Source: Alisma plantago-aquatica
Taxonomy: Eukaryota > Streptophyta > Magnoliopsida > Alismatales > Alismataceae
Reading direction: 5' to 3'
Assembly (NCBI GenBank): GCA_963693085.1
Contig: OY856412.1
Coordinates: 1,062,412,744 to 1,062,476,743, forward strand
Length of the DNA: 64,000 nt
Shown here: positions 59,491 through 64,000 of the stretch, one piece after another
How positions within the stretch are numbered: the stretch's first letter is position 1
Layout: each line of letters starts with the position of its first letter
The notes under the pieces: model-generated
The model's database searches: none
What the model was told of the DNA's origin: nothing
The model's input: only the letters and a program-made list of their open reading frames with translations
Position numbers and translations under genes: made by a program

Positions 59491-61459
59491 CTAAGCTAGG
59501 CACTTCCTCCTCATCAGGGTGATATCTCCAGGGATCTCACCCTCCTCAACAGCTTGTCCATCTTTTGGAGTATCAGCAAGAATCACCACAGGGACGCTTG
59601 TTGAGGCGCCGATGGAAGGATCCACCATAGTACCAACCACTTTCTCCTTGCCCCTCCTCGAGGACGGAGGAGGTTTGGATTTAGCATGTCTTCTTGGTCT
59701 ACCTCTGGCTTGTTCATGCACAATAGGTGGTTCCCGGTTGAAATTGTTGCTTCTTTCTCCCGAGTACTCACCAGTATCATGTCCAAAAACATTGTACTAA
59801 TCGCAGTGATCAACCATCTTTGTACTTGATTTGAACCTCCCATTCGTCACCATTGGGCAACTCTACCATGACTTCAGGCGTCCGCTCGACTTCAGAAGAG
59901 ATGTCCACACAAAATCGGGTGCAACCTTGGACAAATCCATTATATCATCTATCAGTTGTTCTGGGTTCGCCGATGGCATGAGCTATGACTACAATGGCCC
60001 TCAATGTCCAACACTTTCCAACATCTGAAAGAGAAACCCACATTGGAGCAATGGTGGGAGTGGCTCTCCAGTTGTTAGCTTGCGGAATCCATTTCCTCAC
60101 ATGTACCAGCTAATCGATGAAGAACCAAAGCCTACAAAGGGTGGCTCCCTTCAGGTCAGCTTCGCTGGCGAAAACGAGCAAGAAATAGGCTCTGTCCAGT
60201 TTGAACACTTCGGGGCCATTTGGATGGTTGCTTCAAAAATGCAGCTGTAATCATAAGTTCTGGGAGTTGAAGTGAAGTAATTGATAATTTCTTAGACTTC
60301 AATTAACAACGTTTGGTTGATACATCAATAAATAATGAATATCAAACCATGCGGCATGTTCATGTTGTGTGTCAATGCAGGGGACCACAAGCAGTACTCC
60401 AACCACTCAAGTTCTCAGGACCGCCAATGTAAAAGGTATGTGTGGCGGCAGTGCTTAAGCAGTCGAAACATTAGCTGTCAGAGTCTTCTCTTTGTTGCAA
60501 CTCTTCTGTCGGGAACAATAGCAACAACCGGTCTTTCCAAAAGAAAAAACATGTCATCCATTTTGTCCCCTTCTCTGGGTCCACTTCCTATACACCATTG
60601 ATGCTGACTAGAGCCTCTCCAGCATCGACAACTCGGCAGATCAAGCGCCCCAATTTTCGTTGCTTCCTACCCCATGCTTTCACCGAAGCAGCGCCCAAAT
60701 CTAGAAACAGTGCCCGATCCGATAGGGGAAGTGCTCAGATCTGCAATGAGAAAAAAAGTCTACCGCCTACCGGCCTGGGAACGAAGAAGAGAGATGGAGG
60801 CGATGGTGGGAAAAGATGGAGAACATGGCATCGGGTTGGAAAATAGTCGAGCAACGTAAAGAAAGGGGTATTGGGGGCGTCGGGTTATGAGCGGGCGCAT
60901 GTGGTATTCGGAAAGCCGCCAATTTTGGCGGTTTTTAAGATGTTCGTAAAATGTGCAGGGAAATACCAAGGATCAAACTACTAGAATTTTTCAATTAACA
61001 GCTTGATCATCCAAATGACATCTTTCTGACAATGGTATTTAGAATACCAAAATCAATTACAATACCATCCTGAAATGCAGTATCCAAACGGCCCCTTCAA
61101 GTTTGCCCCTTGGTCGCCAGCTCCTTATCATCCACCCCTTGAGTTTTTTTGGATGGCATTTCCTTCCAAGTATTTGCACGATGGATGAGAACTGATGATA
61201 GTCTTCTATCGGATTTATAATGGGGCCATTGAACCTTGTCCATATCCTCTTATCACCTTCCTTGCAAAAGGGGATTTTGGGATCGGCCGCCACAATGCCC
61301 TTTAGTTTGGGAGGAGGATCGGAAACAAATTTCAGTCAGTCGCGGTCAACCGTGTTGTCAGCTATTGGGGAGAATCAATCATCAGCAGTGACACCACTAG
61401 ACTCGACATTGGGTTTTGTAGAGAGAGTCGTAGGGAGTCGAGTCTCCCCCGCCCTCCAT
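59491..61459 (-). pseudogene. LINE ORF1 (DUF4283), split by a transposon
   Basis: After MEGGGDSTPYD the frame breaks, then AADPKIPFCKEGDKRIWTRF (61293) leads into a DUF4283 segment: GRKCHPKKLKGWMIRSWRPR and KLE, the transposon, then VFKLDRAYFLLVFASEADLK (60150-60210), LVHVRKWIPQANNW and APMWVSLSDV. A basic Lys/Pro-rich tail (ARGRPRRHAKSKPPPSSRR) ends near 59650. No zinc knuckle is seen. It would have encoded the LINE RNA-binding protein. Several stops are present. Confidence 0.75.
60212..61095. mobile_element. 884-bp inverted-repeat DNA transposon, non-autonomous
   Basis: The left end GGGGCCATTTGGAT and the complement of the right end GGGGCCGTTTGGAT form terminal inverted repeats with one mismatch. 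The 3-bp sequence TTC flanks both sides (60209-60211 and 61096-61098). Removing the element plus one TTC leaves the LINE ORF1 frame continuous (GKLE then VFKLD), which supports both boundaries. The 3-bp duplication and GGGGCC-TTTGG ends suggest a PIF/Harbinger-like element. The interior has no transposase. Instead, 60600-60900 is GC-rich and unlike the AT-rich ends, possibly a captured gene fragment. Confidence 0.75.
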
Positions 61460-64000
61460 GGTGATGGTGGCTAACCTAGAGATGGATCAGAGTGATCATC
61501 TAGAGAGAGAAAGATGCAGAGATGGTTCATGAAGTTTTGATTATTTTGAATTATGCATTAGAAATATTAGTTGATTAGATATTGCATATCATGTGAAGAT
61601 GAAATATATTACGGCTGGAAAAAACAAGAAAGGAGAAAGCAACTACCTTGATGCAGTCTAGAGATTATTAAAAGTGGGTCTAAACAGGGAAGGGGCCCCT
61701 AGTGACAAGATACATTGTAGGACGGAGGCCAAAGATGCATAGAGAGATCTCGTCAATACAAGGAAACAAATAAGGCACTTCGGTAGACTTTTGAGCCACT
61801 TATGTTGGGTGTGCATGTAGGTGGTCTAGAACTAAAGAAGAATGATATAATTTTTTCTATGAAAACGGTCTCTCACGTCTACACTCTCACTTTAAAAAAA
61901 CAATGGGGTCATTGTGGAAAATGATTGAAAAAGAATTTGATTTTAGTGGAGGGTAGATAGCTACCACTAATGTCGACATCTGCACCACATGGATAAGCCA
62001 CATTCCTGCTCAGTTATTCCAAGAGCAAAGTAACCTCTTCTAACCCACTACCTAGAATAATCAGCATGCCTTTCTCTACATCCCAACCTTGATGGTGGAT
62101 TTCGTGACAAAAGCATTAAAATCAAGGAGGGAAATCAAAACACATGAAAGGTGGAGCTGGAAGAGAAGGAGAAGTTGTCGATCGAGACAAGAAACATCAT
62201 GTCGATGATGCCCAACTAAGGGAGTCAAGGATACTACTGGTCTCTACCCCATATTCATGTCATAGCACGGCTGCAACCATCAGAGTTCGAGCAGTAGAGG
62301 ATGGAGTAGTGCTCAACTTGAACCAGAGCAAGGCATGGATCCTTTTACCTATTCATGAAGTAACCTCCATCGCACATGTTGAATGGGAAAAGTGGTGGAC
62401 GTAGGGTGGCAACATCATTGGAAAATGATCATTCTCACTAGGGCTTTTGCAATCTCCAGTTATGAGGTAGTCACCAAGTTGGGAGGAATAAAATCGGGCC
62501 ATTTTGATTATTTTTAAACTGATGTGAAGTGGAATGTGGGAGTCTAGGAGGGCAATCCCGTAAGAGATAGACACGTCGATCAATTGTGGCACATTGTCAA
62601 AATAAAAAATTACGGCCTGTCAAAAGTATTGCCTCTTCTAGTAGTGTATAAAGTTGAGACTAAACAATAGAGCACAGGTTGAAACTGTACGCTACAAGAA
62701 AAAGCTAGAGAAAAGAAAAAGAAGACAATCATGCTACATTTGGTTGAGGGGAACAAAGAAAACTAAAAGATGAAAGGTTCTTCCTTATCGTATAGCATAA
62801 CAGTAATGTAAGAGAATTTGTTGTCAATTTCTTTGGTGGTTTATTGAGTATCATACTTGTTGTGATTGTTATTGATAAGGTTGTTTCTGGAAACATGCAT
62901 TGTCCAAGAAATGAGCATCGTGCAAACACAAATTTGTGTTTTGTTTATTTTAAATAAAAGCAAAGTAAAATAACAATCAAAAGGTTGTCTTTTGCATCAT
63001 CACGAATTGACATGTCACGATTTGAAGCATCAAACAAACACCATCAACTAGTTTTGTTTTATCCAAGTATGGAAGAGCAGTGAACCAATTATTTCGAATA
63101 AAGAAAATGCATACTCAATTTTGTGGATGCTTCAGCAATAAAGAATGTAACTCTGTGTCAAATATGCACTGTTGTGATAGTAATCATGATCAAACCAAAT
63201 CTTTGTAAATACTAGAGATACCTCTGAGGAGATATATATTCAAAATCTTATTGAAGGCTGAGTTTGCAATTTTGATAAATGTAATCTGCAATACAGAGTG
63301 TTTTATAAGGTATGAGCATCGAACATAAAAGATAAATGCAACTGCACATAGGAATCCAAAAAAAAATTCTTGTTTATGTATTTAGACATAACTGGTACAC
63401 CCAAAAATCTGGTAATGCATAAATCACGGGTCAATTATGTGAAGATTCATTTTTAACTAATTATTTTGTGGTAAAAAAAGTGACAAATAAAAAATCACTG
63501 AGGCCATATACGAGGCTGGTCAAAATCATGACCGGGTGGCTGGTTCTACGGAAATGACCCCACACAGGAGCATTCCTGATTTGAAAGGCAGTTCTCAAAT
63601 GATACTACACAACATGATAAGGAATCTTTGTTTGAGCCGGGTGCCCTATTAGAAGCTTTCAATCAAACAAATGGGTGAATGTTGATCATGGACATGTTGG
63701 GAGGTCCATAAATAACGATAATAGCGAAGCCAATAGAAGATTGAGCTGAGAACATACCAGTCTGAAACTTGTCGCATGTCTCGTCGTCGTGTTACCACTT
63801 GTCCCGCCGTCGTGCTACAACTCGCCCCGCCGTTGATCATTGTTATTTCAGCCGTCGCATGTTGTATGTCCAGCTTTTTATTTTACCGGTCCACACCTAG
63901 ATGTCGTCAATCTCATGTGCCCCATTGTTATTGGTTCGCACAACTCACTGTTGTTAGCCTAAGCAGCGCCACCAGCAACTAGTGTCGTTGGGAAAGTGTT
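61460..64000. other. No gene recognised
   Basis: AT-rich DNA with short open frames only. The frame at 62144-62404 and the GC-rich patch at 63770-63850 have no recognisable family signature. No RNA gene or complete repeat element identified. Confidence 0.35.

Larger units (their letters stand above)
57566..61459 (-). mobile_element. Decayed L1-type LINE carrying a nested DNA transposon
   Basis: A second long LINE, on the minus strand. ORF1 runs from an ATG at 61459 (MEGGGDSTPYDSLY) to about 59491, and ORF2 from an ATG at 59255 to about 57566. It is interrupted at 60212-61095 by an inverted-repeat transposon. The reverse transcriptase is internally deleted and the C-terminal RNase H is absent, so the 3' end is missing. 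No target duplication was found. Confidence 0.8.

Noticed and set aside
60598..60846. Small host gene in the GC-rich core
   Set aside because: The frame lacks a recognisable domain, overlaps another frame of similar length and lies inside a transposon. It is noted as a possible captured fragment instead.
62690..62712. CACTA terminus (GCTACAAGAAAAAGC)
   Set aside because: It resembles CACTACAAGAAA but lacks the CACTA end and has no partner or subterminal repeats nearby.

Overview
This window reads as a stretch of a flowering-plant nuclear genome made almost entirely of nested transposable elements. The evidence is the set of families present: Ty3/Gypsy chromoviruses primed by initiator-tRNA-Met (TGGTATCAGAGC sites), plant L1-type LINEs with DUF4283/zinc-knuckle ORF1 and a C-terminal RNase H, a CACTA (En/Spm) TNP2 transposase, a Cassandra-type TRIM carrying 5S rRNA sequence, and one F-box/DUF295 gene. 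I cannot place the species more closely. There is no organellar, bacterial, CRISPR or viral-genome content.

Layout. 1-8.8 kb: diverged Ty1/Copia LTR (about 1.53-3.52 kb, + strand), unrecognised DNA, then a CACTA-like subterminal repeat region that hosts an intact Cassandra TRIM (6139-6971, TSD GTAAG) and a tandem-duplicated third LTR. 8768-18734: a 9.97-kb Gypsy element on the minus strand with 2.8-kb LTRs and TSD GACTT but a badly decayed interior. 18.9-26.7 kb: a CACTA TNP2 transposase pseudogene split by a 5.97-kb LINE (19852-25821) with a 17-bp TSD. 26.76-29.1 kb: a second Copia 3' end, on the minus strand. 29.2-30.77 kb: 5'-truncated LINE, minus strand.

30.77-44.16 kb is a Tekay-like (Del) chromovirus array. 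At first sight it looks like a large inverted repeat of LTR plus gag around a spacer. It is explained better as two minus-strand copies sharing a 3.96-kb LTR, in which a 5.49-kb segment (36830-42320) was later flipped. Flipping it back rejoins both a broken integrase and a broken LTR. 44161-47406 is a truncated LTR of the 8.8-18.7 kb family, on the + strand.

47.4-64 kb: lower repeat density. It holds the only convincing host gene, a single-exon F-box/DUF295 gene (50320-51645) with a TATA box. Around it are AT-rich unannotated DNA, a (TA)n microsatellite, two further minus-strand LINE remnants (54.3-55.1 and 57.6-61.5 kb), and a small inverted-repeat DNA transposon (60212-61095) inserted in a LINE ORF1.

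Apart from the F-box gene, no gene here appears to work with another. The interest is structural: nesting order, the internal inversion, 5S-derived LTRs, and a non-autonomous Gypsy that seems to have moved after its coding region decayed. I found no evidence for a new biochemical system.
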